Shown here one piece after another: positions 35,517 through 48,600 of a DNA stretch of 56,031 bases. Made by a program: the position numbers and the translations under genes. Each line of letters begins with the position of its first letter. Positions within the stretch are counted from its first letter, which is position 1. Source of the DNA: a virus; IMG/VR virus record IMGVR_UViG_3300008108_000486, positions 1-56,031 of that record. One strand, 5' to 3'. The notes beneath the pieces are model-generated. The model searched no databases. It was given only the letters and a program-made list of their open reading frames with translations, and was not told the DNA's origin.

Positions 35517-35860
35517 TTAGAAGCTATAAGACAAAGAACGGTACTTATAGCGAGAAAGATCTTGCTGTAATTGTTTGGAAGAACCCTAAGAAGACCAAGC
35601 GCCCTCAGTCGCGCCAGCTTGAGACTATGACTAGCCCTAACTCTCGCTATCCAATGGCTTTTCCACTTAAGAGTCTTACTAAAAGCACTGCTTTTAAAGC
35701 AGCTAAGCAAGTTAAAAGCTCCGAAGAGTTCTTTGTAGAGATAGAAAATACTTCTAGGAATACTCCAGTGTTGCTGGACTTGCCTCTAGCTACTGTTACT
35801 CTTGGTTGGATCGATTTTTATGTTCCAGAAGAATTCATAGAAGAGGATTTAAAGTCTTGA
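35513..35860 (+). CDS. Hypothetical head-operon protein
   Basis: 115 residues from GTG. Basic N-terminal half (KNPKKTKRPQSRQLETM), then an alpha/beta half ending GWIDFYVPEEFIEEDLKS. Family not recognised. Four-base overlaps on both sides indicate coupled translation. Confidence 0.6.
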   Translation: MIRSYKTKNGTYSEKDLAVIVWKNPKKTKRPQSRQLETMTSPNSRYPMAFPLKSLTKSTAFKAAKQVKSSEEFFVEIENTSRNTPVLLDLPLATVTLGWIDFYVPEEFIEEDLKS

Positions 35861-36225
35861 GAGCAGTTTCAGATGTTTTTCCAGCAGTAGTTTGGCTTGC
35901 CCCACCAAACTCCATAGGTCTTGACGAGTTAAAAATCCCTGGTCCCTGCCCTGAAGGAACTCGCAAGGTTGATAGAGTCCGCGTTGTGCTTTTAGGAGAT
36001 ATCATTTTGATAGCACAGGACACCCCAGAAGGGCCTAAACTAGTTTTTAAGGAAAAATACCTATATAGACATGTTGAAGATAAGAACCAAGCAGTTTTAA
36101 CAGACTCTGGCAAGGTTATAGCCTTCAAAAAAGATTCCAGCTGCGGCTGTGGGTCGCGTCTTAGAGGTTGGAATCCTTACGGGCAGAATAGTTCTGTCTA
36201 CTCGAGTCAGGATCCAACAGAATGA
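35857..36225 (+). CDS. Hypothetical protein with C-terminal CGCGSRLRGW motif
   Basis: 122 residues from TTG, overlapping the previous TGA by 4 bases. The C-terminal SSCGCGSRLRGWNPYG is a recognisable ending in small actinophage proteins encoded upstream of portals. The rest is strand-rich (VDRVRVVLLGDIILIAQDTP). Function unknown; likely metal-binding through CxC. Confidence 0.6.
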   Translation: MRAVSDVFPAVVWLAPPNSIGLDELKIPGPCPEGTRKVDRVRVVLLGDIILIAQDTPEGPKLVFKEKYLYRHVEDKNQAVLTDSGKVIAFKKDSSCGCGSRLRGWNPYGQNSSVYSSQDPTE

Positions 36226-36518
36226 AAGATATAACACTTTTACAGTTTGTAATTTTAGGTCTTGCAACCTATAGAGTTACTCGTCTCTTCACTAGGGACA
36301 TGATTACTGGGTCTTTAAGAAACGCCTTTTGGAAGAAGTTTCCACCAGAGTCTTCATATCTTGGCTACCTCTCCACTTGTGAGTGGTGCTTCAGCTTTTG
36401 GATTGCTGCGGCATTCGTTGGAGCCTTCCTAATCATTCCATCAGTAACCTCTATCATTGCTATAATTTATGCTGTATCAGCTGTAGCTGGTTTGTTGACT
36501 GCGTATGAAGATAAGTAA
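36222..36518 (+). CDS. DUF1360-like membrane protein
   Basis: 98 residues. FVILGLATYRVTRLFTRDMITGSLR and the later YLSTCEWCFSFWIAAAFVGAF are the DUF1360 signature (two membrane spans flanking a CxWC loop), then a third hydrophobic run. Common beside structural genes in actinophages; role unknown. It overlaps the previous gene by 4 bases. Confidence 0.8.
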   Translation: MKDITLLQFVILGLATYRVTRLFTRDMITGSLRNAFWKKFPPESSYLGYLSTCEWCFSFWIAAAFVGAFLIIPSVTSIIAIIYAVSAVAGLLTAYEDK

Positions 36519-36555
36519 GACTTCATGCTCCGTTGGAAGATGACAAGGAGTTCTC

Positions 36556-38292
36556 ATGGGTATATTCACTAACAACACCCCAGAACAGTCATCTCCTCAA
36601 CCTCAAACACCAAAAAGCAAAAGAACTAAATCAACTTTTTCTCGTTCTACACAAGTAGTTCAAGTTCAGCCATCTAATTCAGGCATTACTTCCGTTTTTA
36701 CTAACACAGCTAAATCAGTTTCTTACTCTGCACCTAGATCTCTTACAGCTGCAGCAGCACAGATAAAAATAAATGACAAAGGTGAATTCGAACAATTTAG
36801 AATTCGTCGTGCTGCAGGTTCGTCAGCATGGCAAGCCGAAGCTTGGGAATACTACGATGCAATCGGTGAAATCAAATACGCATTTAACTTAGTTGCTTCT
36901 GTTGTTTCACGCATTCGTATTTATGCAGCAGCCATTGATGATCCATCTGAGCAACCAACATCTGTTAGAAACTCAGCTATAGTTGATCAAAGACTTGCAA
37001 ATGCAGCAGAGCGTGCTTTAGAAAGATTAAACTCAGCATATGGTGGACAAGCAGGACTTCTTAAAGATGCAGCACTTAACTTGGCTGTCGCAGGAGAATG
37101 CTACTTGGTTCAAATGCCAGCTCGCCCAGGAAATAACCTTCCTGAGTCTTGGGATATTCGTTCTGTTGATGAAGTAACTGCAGATGTTCGTGGCGGATTT
37201 AATGTTATTGGCCGCCGTGAACAAGCAACTTCTTCACAAGGCGCTACTGCAAATACAAAATTAGGTAAGAATGCATTTATCGGACGCATCTGGCGTTCAC
37301 ACCCACGCTTTTCAGATGAAGCAGACTCTTCACTTCGTGGTTTGCTAGATCTCTGCGCCGAACTCCTTCTACTGAATAGGACATTCCGTGCGACTGCTCG
37401 CTCTCGTCTCAATGCTGGTGCGCTTTATCTACCTGATGGTCTTTCCGTCGCGTCGCAAGGCGATGCAGACTACCCCTACGATTCTGAGGATGGTATCGGT
37501 GCAGGGTTTACTGCTGAAGAAGCAGAGGATGAATTCGAAGAACAACTAATGGATGCGATGACTACTCCAATTCGTGATGAGGAGTCAGCATCAGCAGTTG
37601 TTCCACTTATTATTCGCGGTCCAGCAGAGCTTGGTGATCGTATCAAGCAATTTAAGTTTGAGCGTTCATTTGATCCTGCATTGGCTCAGCGTGCAGATCG
37701 TGTTCTAGAAAGAATCCTTCAGGGTCTTGATGTACCAAAGGATGTAGTCACTGGTCTTGCCAATGTCAAGTACTCGAACGCTCTCCAAATTGACGAATCT
37801 CTATATAAGGCACACATCGAGCCTCTTATGTTGCTCATTGCAGATGCTTTGACTGTTGTTTATCTTCGTCCGTATCTTATTGCAACAGGTTTCGAAGAGT
37901 CACAAGTAAATCGCATTGTTGTTTGGTATGACCCATCAGCAATTGCAACTCGCAATGACCGTGCAGCAGATGCAGATGCAGGATATGACCGCATGGCAGT
38001 CTCTGCAGATACATGGCGTCGTGCTCATGGCTTCTCAGATCAAGATGCACCTACTCCAACAGAAGTTGCAGTTCGACTTCTACAAGAAAAGGGCGCTATC
38101 ACACCAGAATTTACAGAAGCAATGCTCGGAGCTATTGCACCAGAGGTGATTAACAAGATCCGTGGTGCACAGCAAGCAGCTTCAGTTGCTCCACTACCTC
38201 CAGAAGTAGAACAAGCACTTCAGCAAGCAGCTCAAGGCGCTGAGGAAGCAGGTATTGCTTCAGAAACACCAACAGAGGAGGCTCAGCAATAA
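36556..38292 (+). CDS. Portal protein
   Basis: 578 residues. EYYDAIGEIKYAFNLVASVVSRIRI, then LNLAVAGECYLVQMP...WDIRSVDEV and IWRSHPRFSDEADSSLRGLLDLCAELLLL match actinophage portal proteins; GLDVPKDVVTGLANVKYSNALQIDESLYKAHIEPLMLLI is the conserved stem/clip segment. The portal forms the dodecameric DNA channel at the capsid vertex. The N-terminal 45 residues are Ser/Thr/Gln-rich and the C-terminal 50 Gln/Glu-rich, both probably disordered. AAGGAG precedes the ATG. Confidence 0.92.
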   Translation: MGIFTNNTPEQSSPQPQTPKSKRTKSTFSRSTQVVQVQPSNSGITSVFTNTAKSVSYSAPRSLTAAAAQIKINDKGEFEQFRIRRAAGSSAWQAEAWEYYDAIGEIKYAFNLVASVVSRIRIYAAAIDDPSEQPTSVRNSAIVDQRLANAAERALERLNSAYGGQAGLLKDAALNLAVAGECYLVQMPARPGNNLPESWDIRSVDEVTADVRGGFNVIGRREQATSSQGATANTKLGKNAFIGRIWRSHPRFSDEADSSLRGLLDLCAELLLLNRTFRATARSRLNAGALYLPDGLSVASQGDADYPYDSEDGIGAGFTAEEAEDEFEEQLMDAMTTPIRDEESASAVVPLIIRGPAELGDRIKQFKFERSFDPALAQRADRVLERILQGLDVPKDVVTGLANVKYSNALQIDESLYKAHIEPLMLLIADALTVVYLRPYLIATGFEESQVNRIVVWYDPSAIATRNDRAADADAGYDRMAVSADTWRRAHGFSDQDAPTPTEVAVRLLQEKGAITPEFTEAMLGAIAPEVINKIRGAQQAASVAPLPPEVEQALQQAAQGAEEAGIASETPTEEAQQ

Positions 38293-39657
38293 ATGGCTGA
38301 AGAAACTTGCCCTCCAGCAACGCAAGACATTGCACTAAATCTTAAAAATCGCAAGAACGCAATCGATACAGCAATGTATGGACCATTAAATCCTGCAGAA
38401 CCAAATGAAGAATATTGGACTGCACTTGGTTCTGAGTGGGGTGTTGATTCCGAAACTGCTAAGAAGCAAACTTGTGGAAACTGTGCTGTGTTTATTCAAA
38501 CACCAGAAATGCTTTCTTGTATCGAGAGTGGTTTAACAGATAACGCAGACGAGTTTGATTCAATTGATGCAGCTGGTGAGCTTGGATACTGCGAAGCCTT
38601 TGATTTTAAGTGCGCTAGTGCTCGTACTTGCCGCGCTTGGGTTGCTGGCGGTCCTGTAACAGCTGCAGCAAAGAAAAAGCGTACTATTTCCCAAACTCCA
38701 GCTCCAAAGAAAGATCGCATCAAGGGATCAAGCAAAAATAAAAAAGGTTCTGCATCTGGATCCCGCAAAATTAATTTTTCAGCATCAGTAGAAAAGTCAC
38801 TTCGTGAAAAAGTAGAGACACACAACAAAAAAGCATCGAAAGGCCGTCGTGCAACTCTAGGAATGCTAAAAGCTGTATATCGTCGTGGTGCAGGAGCGTA
38901 TTCCGTTTCTCACAGACCAGGAATGACTCGCAATCAATGGGCAATGGGTCGAGTTAATGCATTCTTGCGTCTTCTTAAATCTGGAAAGCCATCAAACTCA
39001 GCGTATGTAACTGATAACGACTTACTTCCATCAGGACATCCTCGTTCAACAAAGAAATCAAACTCTGTGACCGCTGCAGCTGGCTTAGTTCCAGAAGAAA
39101 GCGATCTAGCAGAAGCGCTGATCGAGATTGCGGACAAATATGGAAAGTTCAATGAAGATGCCACAGGAATCTGGGCAGGATATACACCACCAGCAGAAAA
39201 TGATGTCAAAGGAATCGGAGTCAAGTGTTCTTCATGTGTTTTATACATGGGTAACGGCTCGTGCAGAATCATCGACATGGAAGTCGAAGACGAAGGTAAG
39301 TGTCGTTTCGCGGTTATTCCAGATGGCGTCGTTGATGTCGGAGTTCTCGAAGGTGAAAAGCTCGGAAACAACATCCAATCAGAGCAAGAACTCGCAGAGC
39401 TAGCAGAGCAATGGAGCTATCAGCAAGAATTAGAAGCTGGTATAGGTAATCCAGAAGATTATCCAAATCCTGAAGATGCAATTCTTGCTCTAACAGAGTA
39501 TTCAAGTCTTGGGTATGAAGCAGAACATGCAATTCGTGCATCATGGCTTCGTGCAGTTCGTAATGGAGAAGATCCATTTAAGAGAGCAGCTCTTCTAGCA
39601 TCTCTAGGTGAAGAAAGCCTAGATGCAGACTTACTTCCTGTAAAAGAGGAAGAGTAA
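38293..39657 (+). CDS. DUF5824-type protein with two Cys modules
   Basis: 454 residues, starting directly after the portal stop. Three parts: (a) residues 60-115, CGNCAVFIQTPEMLSC...GYCEAF, a HiPIP-like Cys module common in phages; (b) residues 165-235, with LGMLKAVYRRGAGAYSVSHRPGMTRNQWAMGRVNAFL, the DUF5824 signature; (c) residues 310-345, CSSCVLYMGNGSCRIIDMEVEDEGKC, a second module of type (a). Probably an internal head or portal-associated protein. Function unknown. Confidence 0.8.
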   Translation: MAEETCPPATQDIALNLKNRKNAIDTAMYGPLNPAEPNEEYWTALGSEWGVDSETAKKQTCGNCAVFIQTPEMLSCIESGLTDNADEFDSIDAAGELGYCEAFDFKCASARTCRAWVAGGPVTAAAKKKRTISQTPAPKKDRIKGSSKNKKGSASGSRKINFSASVEKSLREKVETHNKKASKGRRATLGMLKAVYRRGAGAYSVSHRPGMTRNQWAMGRVNAFLRLLKSGKPSNSAYVTDNDLLPSGHPRSTKKSNSVTAAAGLVPEESDLAEALIEIADKYGKFNEDATGIWAGYTPPAENDVKGIGVKCSSCVLYMGNGSCRIIDMEVEDEGKCRFAVIPDGVVDVGVLEGEKLGNNIQSEQELAELAEQWSYQQELEAGIGNPEDYPNPEDAILALTEYSSLGYEAEHAIRASWLRAVRNGEDPFKRAALLASLGEESLDADLLPVKEEE

Positions 39658-39659
39658 AG

Positions 39660-42600
39660 ATGATTTTTTCTCAAAGAATTTTATCTACTCGTGAACAAGC
39701 ACGAGTTATTCGTCGTGAAGTAATTGAACTTGTAGATAAAGCTAACGAATTTTCTGTAGGATCTCGTAGAATTAATCGTAGAGCTGCTTATAAAGTAATT
39801 TCACGCTCTCTTAGTCAAAGCAGAGACCTTCCATTCTCTATTCGTAAGCACAAGGCTATTACAGATCTTTCAAACTACATTTCACTTGCCAAGTACAATA
39901 AAGTCATAGGTCTTACAGCAGATCACACTGACCTTCTCCCAATTTCTCATCCAAGATCAACTCAAATTAATGCGCTATCAGCATCTGCACTAGTTCAAGC
40001 AAAAATTCGTTGGTATGTAGATGATCCACGAATTAAAGATGACACTGTAAAGTCTCTTGTTGCATCTGCAATGGCTGCACCAACAGATTCTGCAGAATAC
40101 AAATACGCTCTTACTCGTTTAGAGAATCTTCCAGCATCAGAACTACCACTCGAGGCTCTTGCTGCAGCTGCAAATCCATATGCAGGTAAAAACTCTGCCG
40201 CTGCTCGCCGTGCCCGTGAGTCTATTCAACTCTCAGACCGCTTTGAGAGATGGCTTGATATGTTTGGATCTCTTAAGAAGCGTGCTACAGATGGCTTTAG
40301 AACTTATGTCCGTAGAAATGACGGAACAACACGAAGCCACTCAGGCGTTGTTCTTAATCAGAATATGGAAAGACCAGAACTTATTGATATTGAGGTTGGT
40401 AAGGGCAAAGTTGCAATTGTTCCTATTAAATCTGGTGAAGGATTAAAAGCTTTTATCAAAGACCCTGATTCTGTAGATGGTTTTTCTCAGACAGAAGCAA
40501 AGCCAACTAACGCTCCAATAATTCCAGAAGATTCTATTGTTTTTACTGAAGCTCCTAGTATTTATCGTAAAGAAGATGACTACAGAGGTAAAGGCACAAA
40601 GTACACAGACGATAAGTACGACATTATTAAGTTTGATAATCCTAAAGATGCAATGCCTCTTATTGATGACTCAAATAAGCGTGCAGCAGATTTGGATAAG
40701 CCAGCTCCAAAGCAATTAAAACTTGGAGAGATTGATTCAGACACAGGTCGTCAGTTCTGGAACCCAGATGAGCCAGTTTTTGCAGTTGCTCGTCGTGGTA
40801 AGAAAACAAATTTTGCATTTACTCAAACTTGGAAAGATGTTAACAACGAGATTATGCTCGACGAGCCAGATCTTGATGAAGAAGAAGGTCGTGATTACAC
40901 ACGCCCAGAGCCTAGAACTTCAGATGACACTGTTCCTCTTATACAGCAAGCTAATAAAATTTTTGATGGCAAAAAGCGTAAACAAAAAGAAGATAAAAAA
41001 GAAACAGCTCCTGCTTTCCCATATAAAGTTCCAGATCGTGCATACGAATTTAACCCAAATGAAGAGTACACACCTGAATTTGATTTTGACGATCCAGAAT
41101 CACTTGCAGAAATTGACACACCAGTTTTGGAAGAAGCTCTTCTTCGTTCTGTAGAACCAGTAAGTGCAACTGAAAGAGCAACAGGATTTGCACCACTAGA
41201 TCTTCCAAACGGAGATACAGAGGATGTTAGCTCAGAAGCAATTGCATCAGCTCTTAGAGCTAAGGGCCAAGACGCTGAGATGGCTCTTGCAAAAGCTTAC
41301 GACAAAATTGCAGGAGATACAAAGAATCAAGATGATTTAAAAGCTTCTCGTGAAGAACGCAGAGCGGATGAAGCTGCAAAGCCAGCAGATCTTGAAGAAA
41401 AGTTTGATGAAGTAGTTAAAGAAGAACCAGAAAAAGTAGAACCTACTCCAGTATCTGATGAAGTTGCAGAGGATATTGCAGATACTTCAGAAGGTCTTGT
41501 AAGAGATCTTTCAGATGAAGAGCTTAGAAAGATTCCAGCTCTTAAGGGTCTTTCAGACGAAGAATTCGACAAGATTGTCAATGATCCAAACTACGACTAT
41601 TCAAGCGTTATACCTAAAATTGACGATTTTGATGTGCCAGAAGGTATGTACAAGCCGGGCGAGTCTACAGCTGAAGATCGTCTTAATGCTTTAGAGCTTG
41701 CAGCAATTTCAAATAGAAGAGCTCCTAACTCTTTACTAGAAAGCAAATTGAAAGAAGCCATGGACGGAAGTGGTCCAGAGTTGGGTAAAGCTTCTATTCC
41801 TGCTTTCGATGAAAATGGCGAGCAAATAGATATTCCAGTATCTGCAGAAACCCTTCGTGATGCTATAGCTCTTCGCGGCAAAGATGCTGCTAAGGCTATG
41901 AAAAAGATTGCTAAACCAGAAGCAGAAGAGAAGCCAGCTAAAGAAGAGAAGCCAGCTGAAGAAGAAAAAGAAACAAAGCCAGTAGGAACATATAAGCGTT
42001 CTGGTGGAAGAACTCTTCTAAAAGACGGAAAAGGCAAGCCTTTTACATCTAACAAAGAAGTTGCAGACTTTTTGGCAGAAAACGGTTTCGAGTTTACAGA
42101 AAAAGTTACAACTAAAGATGGAAGAGAGCTTCCAGTTTATGCTCACTCAAAGCAGCAAACAGATGAAGAGTTTAAGTCTTTGGCAAGAGAGCTTCGTGAT
42201 CGTTTTGGTATAGATCTAAAGCCTCGTCCAGCAACTACTCAATCTCCAGCTCAAGAAGAAATTGATTTTGATGCTCCGTCTCCAGAGAAGCCAGCAGAAG
42301 CTGAAACTCCAATAGTTCCTCCTACAACTCCACCTACAGGTCCTGAAGGCGTTGAAGAGCCAGAAGAAGAAGAGCCTAAGCTAGACCCAAAGCGTCCTAC
42401 AAATGTAAGTAGTAAAAATGATTTAGTAAACGAAAACCAAAAAATTGTTGTTCAAGATAATAATGTCTTTACATTAGACGGAAAATTCTTAGGAAAAATT
42501 CCAGAAGGAATGTCTGCAGAAGAATTTTTAAGATCTTATTATTACAGAGCAACTCGTACTGGAAGAGATGCAGAAGCTATTGCAAAGGCTATAAAAGCAT

Positions 42601-45600
42601 CAGAAAAAGATAAGCCTTATGATGGATCAGATTTCTACCCTACAGACGAAGATGAACGCGCTGCAGTTGAGGCTATTAGAGAGCAAGATAGAAAAAATAG
42701 AGAAGAAGAAGAAGAAGAACTATCTAATAGTAAAAAAGATTTACTTAAGCAGCTTGTTAATGAGCGCCGTATTGTTCAGGATGCCATTGATGAAGCTGAT
42801 CTTTCAGATGAAGTAAAGCCAGAAGAAAAACAAGCTCTTCGTGATCTCTACGATAAATTAACACGAGCAATTGACGCAATTGTTCTTGGTGAACAAGTAG
42901 AAGATACCAAGTCTCCAGAAAATCAAGTAGCCGATGAGACTTTGTCAGAAGCATTTAATGATGAAGCATATAAACCTACTATTCAAATACTTCTAGATAA
43001 GCTGTTTGGAAGAAAAGAAGATAAGGTCCCAGTTGGGCCTTTTGGATCACGCAAAGACATGATCTCAAAGTTGATGTGGTTTAAGTGGGGCGCTGGATTT
43101 AAGAAGAACGAGTCTCCATTCATTAGAGACGCTATGACCAAATATGAAAAAGACCTTAACAATCTTTCAACTGAAGACATGATTGATTTGCTCAACCTAT
43201 ACTACGATGAAATTGATGCAAAGATAGAAGCAGACAGAATTGCTTCTGATCGTGCAAAGATTATTGCAGAGGCAAAGAAAGCTCGTCGCAAGGCATATGA
43301 GGACAGCCTCATTGAAGAATACATTCGTGGCAAGAAGGGTGTTACTGACGGGCGTGGTATTGAATATAGAAAGAGAGAAGATGGGACTTGGGATCAATCC
43401 ACTGGCCCTATTGGTGGAAACCCATGGAGACAGAAAGTAACTCTTAATCCAGCAGATGGTTACGAAATTAAAGAAATTCCTGGCTACGATAAAGACGCAC
43501 CAGGAACTGGAATAGTTAATAGCGTAAAACTTCATATTCCAAGAGAAGGCGATTATGTAAAGCAGGAAGATGGAACTTGGAAACGCATTGTAAAACTAGA
43601 GCGTGAAAAGCGTAAGGTTCCTTCAGATAAAGCTGGAAAAGCAGACGCAACTATTGAAGAATATACTTACATATATGAAGATGGGACATCGGATTTTGTA
43701 AGAACATCTAATGGAACTCTTGATATTGATGTTAATCGTAAGAGAGTAGATATTGTTCGTTCCGCTGATTTAGTAGAAGCTTCAGAAGCTTCAGCTCCAG
43801 TAGCAGAGTCAACTCCAGCCTCTTCTCTAGTTAAGAAGATCAAATCAAGAACTTCTCAACTACAGCCAGGCGATGTAAAAGCTGATGACTTCTTCACTAT
43901 TACAAAAATAGAACAAGAAGGAACTAAGCCAGTTAGAGTTGACGGAAAAGTTCAACAGTCCAGCAAGCTTTGGTCTGACAACTACGCTCCAGAGGTTTAT
44001 CGTGGAGCAACTCCTCCTTCAAAGGGAGATCTTCCAGAGCTAAATCAGCCTAAAGCTGAAGACTATGGTGATTTTGCATATCCAAACCAGACAAAGGTTA
44101 AATACAAGGACCGCACACTCTGGGCTCCAAAAGACAAAGCTCTTGCAGATAAATTCTTAGAAGATTACAAAGCGTATGACGAAGAACTTGCTCGTCGTAA
44201 GGCACTGTGGCAAGCTCCAGAAGTTACTGCAGAAAATGACGAATCAAAGTCAGGTTCTCCAACAACTCCTAATAATCCTCTCTATACAGACAGTGTTCCA
44301 GCATCTGAAGTAAAAGAAGGTGACATTGCATTTAGAAGAGACAAAGATGGTCTTAAGGAATTCTTTGTTGTAACTAAAGTTGTTAGCGATAGAGATGGAA
44401 CTACAACTCTTGAAGGACATTATGTTGGACACCAGACACAGACTAAAGAATGGCGCTCTGGAACTAACATTGAAGTAATTCGTGGAGAGACAAACCTTCC
44501 TGCAGCTGGAGATAAAGAACCTCTAGATCGTCCAGATAAGACTCTTCCAAACTATGCAGAACTCGAGAAGGCTCGTAAAGAAAAAATTGCTGAAGCAGAT
44601 AAGGGTTACTCACCAGTATTCCCAACAGAAGATGCTTTTAAGGGAGTTACTCCTCTAGAGTCTAAGCCAAACCTTCCAGCGTTCTATGGATCTGCTGAAG
44701 AGCTTCTTGCTCTTGGAGATGGACCTGAAGTTATGAAGGCTCTTGATGAAAAGGGCTTTATTGTCTTTGACTTCGAGACAATCGGAAAAGATGTAGCTAA
44801 CTCACTTAACCCAGATGCTCCTATTCAAGTTGCAGCATCTAAATATCTAAACGGTGAAAAGGTAGATACATTAAATCTATTCATTAATCCGGGAGAACCT
44901 CTTTCAACTTATTACTACGAGACAGATGAAGCTGGGAATAGAGTTCTTAAAGCTGATCGTTTAAGAGATTCTGAAGGCAATCCAATTACAGACGAGTGGC
45001 TAGCTACTCAGCCTGAAATCAAAGAGCAGCTACAAAAGCTTCTCGATTTCTTTGGAGAAAAGCCAATTCTTGTTGGTCAGAACAACACATTTGATATTAA
45101 CTTGCTTGAGCGCTGGGCAGAAAAGCTTGGTCTAAACTTCTCAATGGGTGGAGCTGTAGACACAAGAACAATTGCTAAGATTTTACAAGCTAAAGATCAA
45201 AAGTCAGTTGAATTCCCAGAGAATCCAGCTGATGGAGATGTTGTAACTATAAATGGTGGAGACTGGGTTTACTCAGAAGAGAAAAAGCGCTTTATAGCAC
45301 CGTCTAATTCTTTGAAGCCACTCGCAGAGCGTCTAGGAGTTTCCACAGATGCTCCAGGTGGATTCCACGACGCAGCATTCGATATCGATGTAACAGAAAA
45401 AGTCCTTCGCGCTCTTATGTCTAAGGTTCAAGCTGGAGACTTTAAGACAACAGGAGCAACCAAGAAGTATGACGCTGGATATGACAAGTGGATTAAGTCC
45501 CGTGATCAGAGAGTCAAGGATATTGCCGCAATTCAGGCAGATAGATTGCTTTCTGGTAAGACTACAGATGTTGATGCAGCTGTTGGAGAAATCAATGCTG

Positions 45601-48600
45601 TTGGCGACGAGAAGGTTGTAATTGTCGATGGAGAAGAGACTGTAGTAACTCCTAAAGTTTACAAGTCAGCATTCTCAGACCAAGTAATTAATAAAGACTG
45701 GGTAGAAGATCCAGAAAACACAACATTTATAGAGAACGCAAGGATCAAAGATCTAAAACTTGGAGACTTTATTGTTGGTAAGAATGGAAACTACCAAGAA
45801 GTAGTTGCTTTTGACGATGACGATAAAGATCCAGCAAATGCAATTAAGGTCTTCCGTGCAGATATTGAAGATGGCGTAGTTCTTGAGAATAGAGATTCAG
45901 ATAGAGAAGATGGCGGAACTGGTTTCTATCTAAATGGAAGACTTGAAGGCGGAATCTTTAGACCTAATGGAAACAGAGATAAGAGCAGTGCTCAGATCAA
46001 TGTTGATTCTATTAAACCAGAACCTGTAGACGAAACTCCAGTCATCGTTGAGCCTGTAGCTCCAGTAAAGGGCGAAGAATTAACTGATGACCAAGTAAAG
46101 ACAGTTGTTGCAGATGTTATTGATGACATCACATCTGGTGCAAAGCCTGAAGCAACTATTGAAGAAGCTGTTAAGGGTGCAAACATTGATGAAACCATCA
46201 AGGAGCAAGTACTTGGTGCAGATAGAGAAAAGACCTCAGAACACCTCACCAAACAAGGCGTACAGCTTGCTAAGGGAGACAGAGTTCTTAACATCAAGAA
46301 CAAGAAGACTGGCCGTGTAGTAAATCTATTTGATACTTACGGCAAGGCTGGCTATACAAACTATGTAAAGATTAAGTATGACGATGGCTCTAAGGGTCCT
46401 GTAGCAAGCGACAGCTTGTCAATTATTGATGCTGCAACAGATGGTTACACACCAAGAGTTATTAATGCTGGTGATATCCTACGACCAGCCGATAAAACAT
46501 CTACAAAGACAGTTCAAGATGTTGTAGACACAATTAAAAACATTCAATCTAAGCCTGTTCCTGAAGGAGTAGATGCTCCAGAGAATCTTCCAAATCCTGA
46601 AGAGCTCGCACAAACTTGGAAAGATAAAGAAGCAGAGCGTAACAAGCTTGCTGAAGAATTAAACTTTGTTTCTACATCTCCAGAAACTGTCTCTGCTATC
46701 AAGGCAAATCTTCCAGCTAAAATTTCTACAGAGAGCTTTATGCCAAGTCTTAAGACTGGCGAACCTATGAATGTAACCTTTGGTTTTGATAAGCCAAATG
46801 GAAGAGAGCTTGCAAGCTATGCAGAGATGATGAATATCTCTAGCCCAGACGACATTCTTGTTTTCAAAGCAACTCCAGAGTACATCCTAAGAAAAGAACA
46901 TCTTGCAACAATTAAACCAGATGGAACAATTACTTGGGTTGGTGAGAATCAAAAGAATACGACCTCTATAGATCTAAAGAACGCTCTAGATTCATATACA
47001 AGTCCTGTAACTGGTTTACAAGCTATGGCTGTTATGCCAGAAGAAGACGATGAAGAGCCAACACCAAGTGCTCTTGGCACAGACGAAGATGTTTTTGATT
47101 ACAGCAGAATTGCAAGTATCAACCCAACATCTGAGCAAAGATCAGTTATTGATGCGGTAATGACTGGAAAGAATGTTGTAGTTCGTGCTTTGGCTGGAAC
47201 TGGAAAAACTTCTACTCTAAAGCTTGCTGCAAAGCGTATTAAGGCAGAGAAGCCAGATAAGAAGATTACATACATTGTATTTAATAAGTCTGTTCAGGTA
47301 GAAGCGTCTAAAGAGTTCCCAGACAATACAGATCCAAGAACCGCTGATTCTATTGGTTATTGGAATGTTGACTCAGCGCTGAGAGATAAATCAAGAAAAG
47401 CTGATTTTATTCTAAATGGACCAGATATTTCTAAGCACCTAGGAATAGTTCCTACACCAGTAAAGGTAAAGGGAACAGAGCAAAATCTTTCAACAAGAGA
47501 CATTCCTAAGATCCTAAGAGATGCTCTTGATAAATTCACAGCATCAGATGATGACAAAGTCACAGTAAAGCATTTTGCTGGAATGAATTTAGACGAAGTT
47601 CCTCCTGTCTTTATTGAATGGGCAAACAAGTGGTGGGAAGATCTTTCAAGCCCAACAGGAAAGCTTTACACATCTCCTAGCGACCTTACAAAAGCATGGG
47701 CTCTATCTAAGCCAGACTTCTCTAAGGGACTCATTGGTCCAGATGCCAAGGGTAAGCCAGTAACAAGAGATGTCAATGTTGTTATGTATGACGAAGCTCA
47801 GGATATTAACCCTGTTATGGCTAAAGTCATGCGTGATCAAAAAGATGTTCAAGTTATTTATGTTGGCGATAGCAACCAAGCAATCTATGGTTTCCGTGGT
47901 GCTATCGACGAGCTAGACAATGTAGTAGCAGATTATGACTTGCCTATTACAGAAACTTTCCGCTTCGGTGAAAAAATTGCAGGTATCGCTAACAGATTCC
48001 TAACCAAACTAGATTCTAAGTACCGTGTTAAAGGTCTACCAGGCAAAGACGGAGAAGTCCTTGATGTCATGGAAGATCCAACAGTAATTATCACTAGAAC
48101 AAATGGTGGCGGTATTTCAGCAATGCTTGAAATGCTAGAAAAGAATAAAGTTGTCGGTATTGATGAGAAGACATTTAACGATTATGAATCTCTTATCAAA
48201 GACATCGAATGGTTAATGCGTGCAGGTCGTGCTGGTGGAATATCTCCAGGAGCAAGAAGACCTCATAAGGATCTAGCTAGCTTTAACACATGGGCAGAAG
48301 TAATCTCCGCTGTACAAAAGGGAGAATCTCTAGGATCTGCAGCATACATGGTTAATATCTTGAGAGATAAGTCTCCTCAAGACATAAAGGATGTTCTTTC
48401 ACGAATTGAGAAGATTACCAATAAGCCAGAGCCAACTGCTCCTTATGTTCCTATAACACTTGATGATCTTAAGGATGGATCTAAGGGAGTTCTTGGATAT
48501 AAAACTATTAGTAAAGGTGGAAGACAGTTCCCTGTAAATGTTGAGTACTCTGTAGAGAACGGCACGATGACCATTTCAAATGGTGGAGATTTCTCTACTC

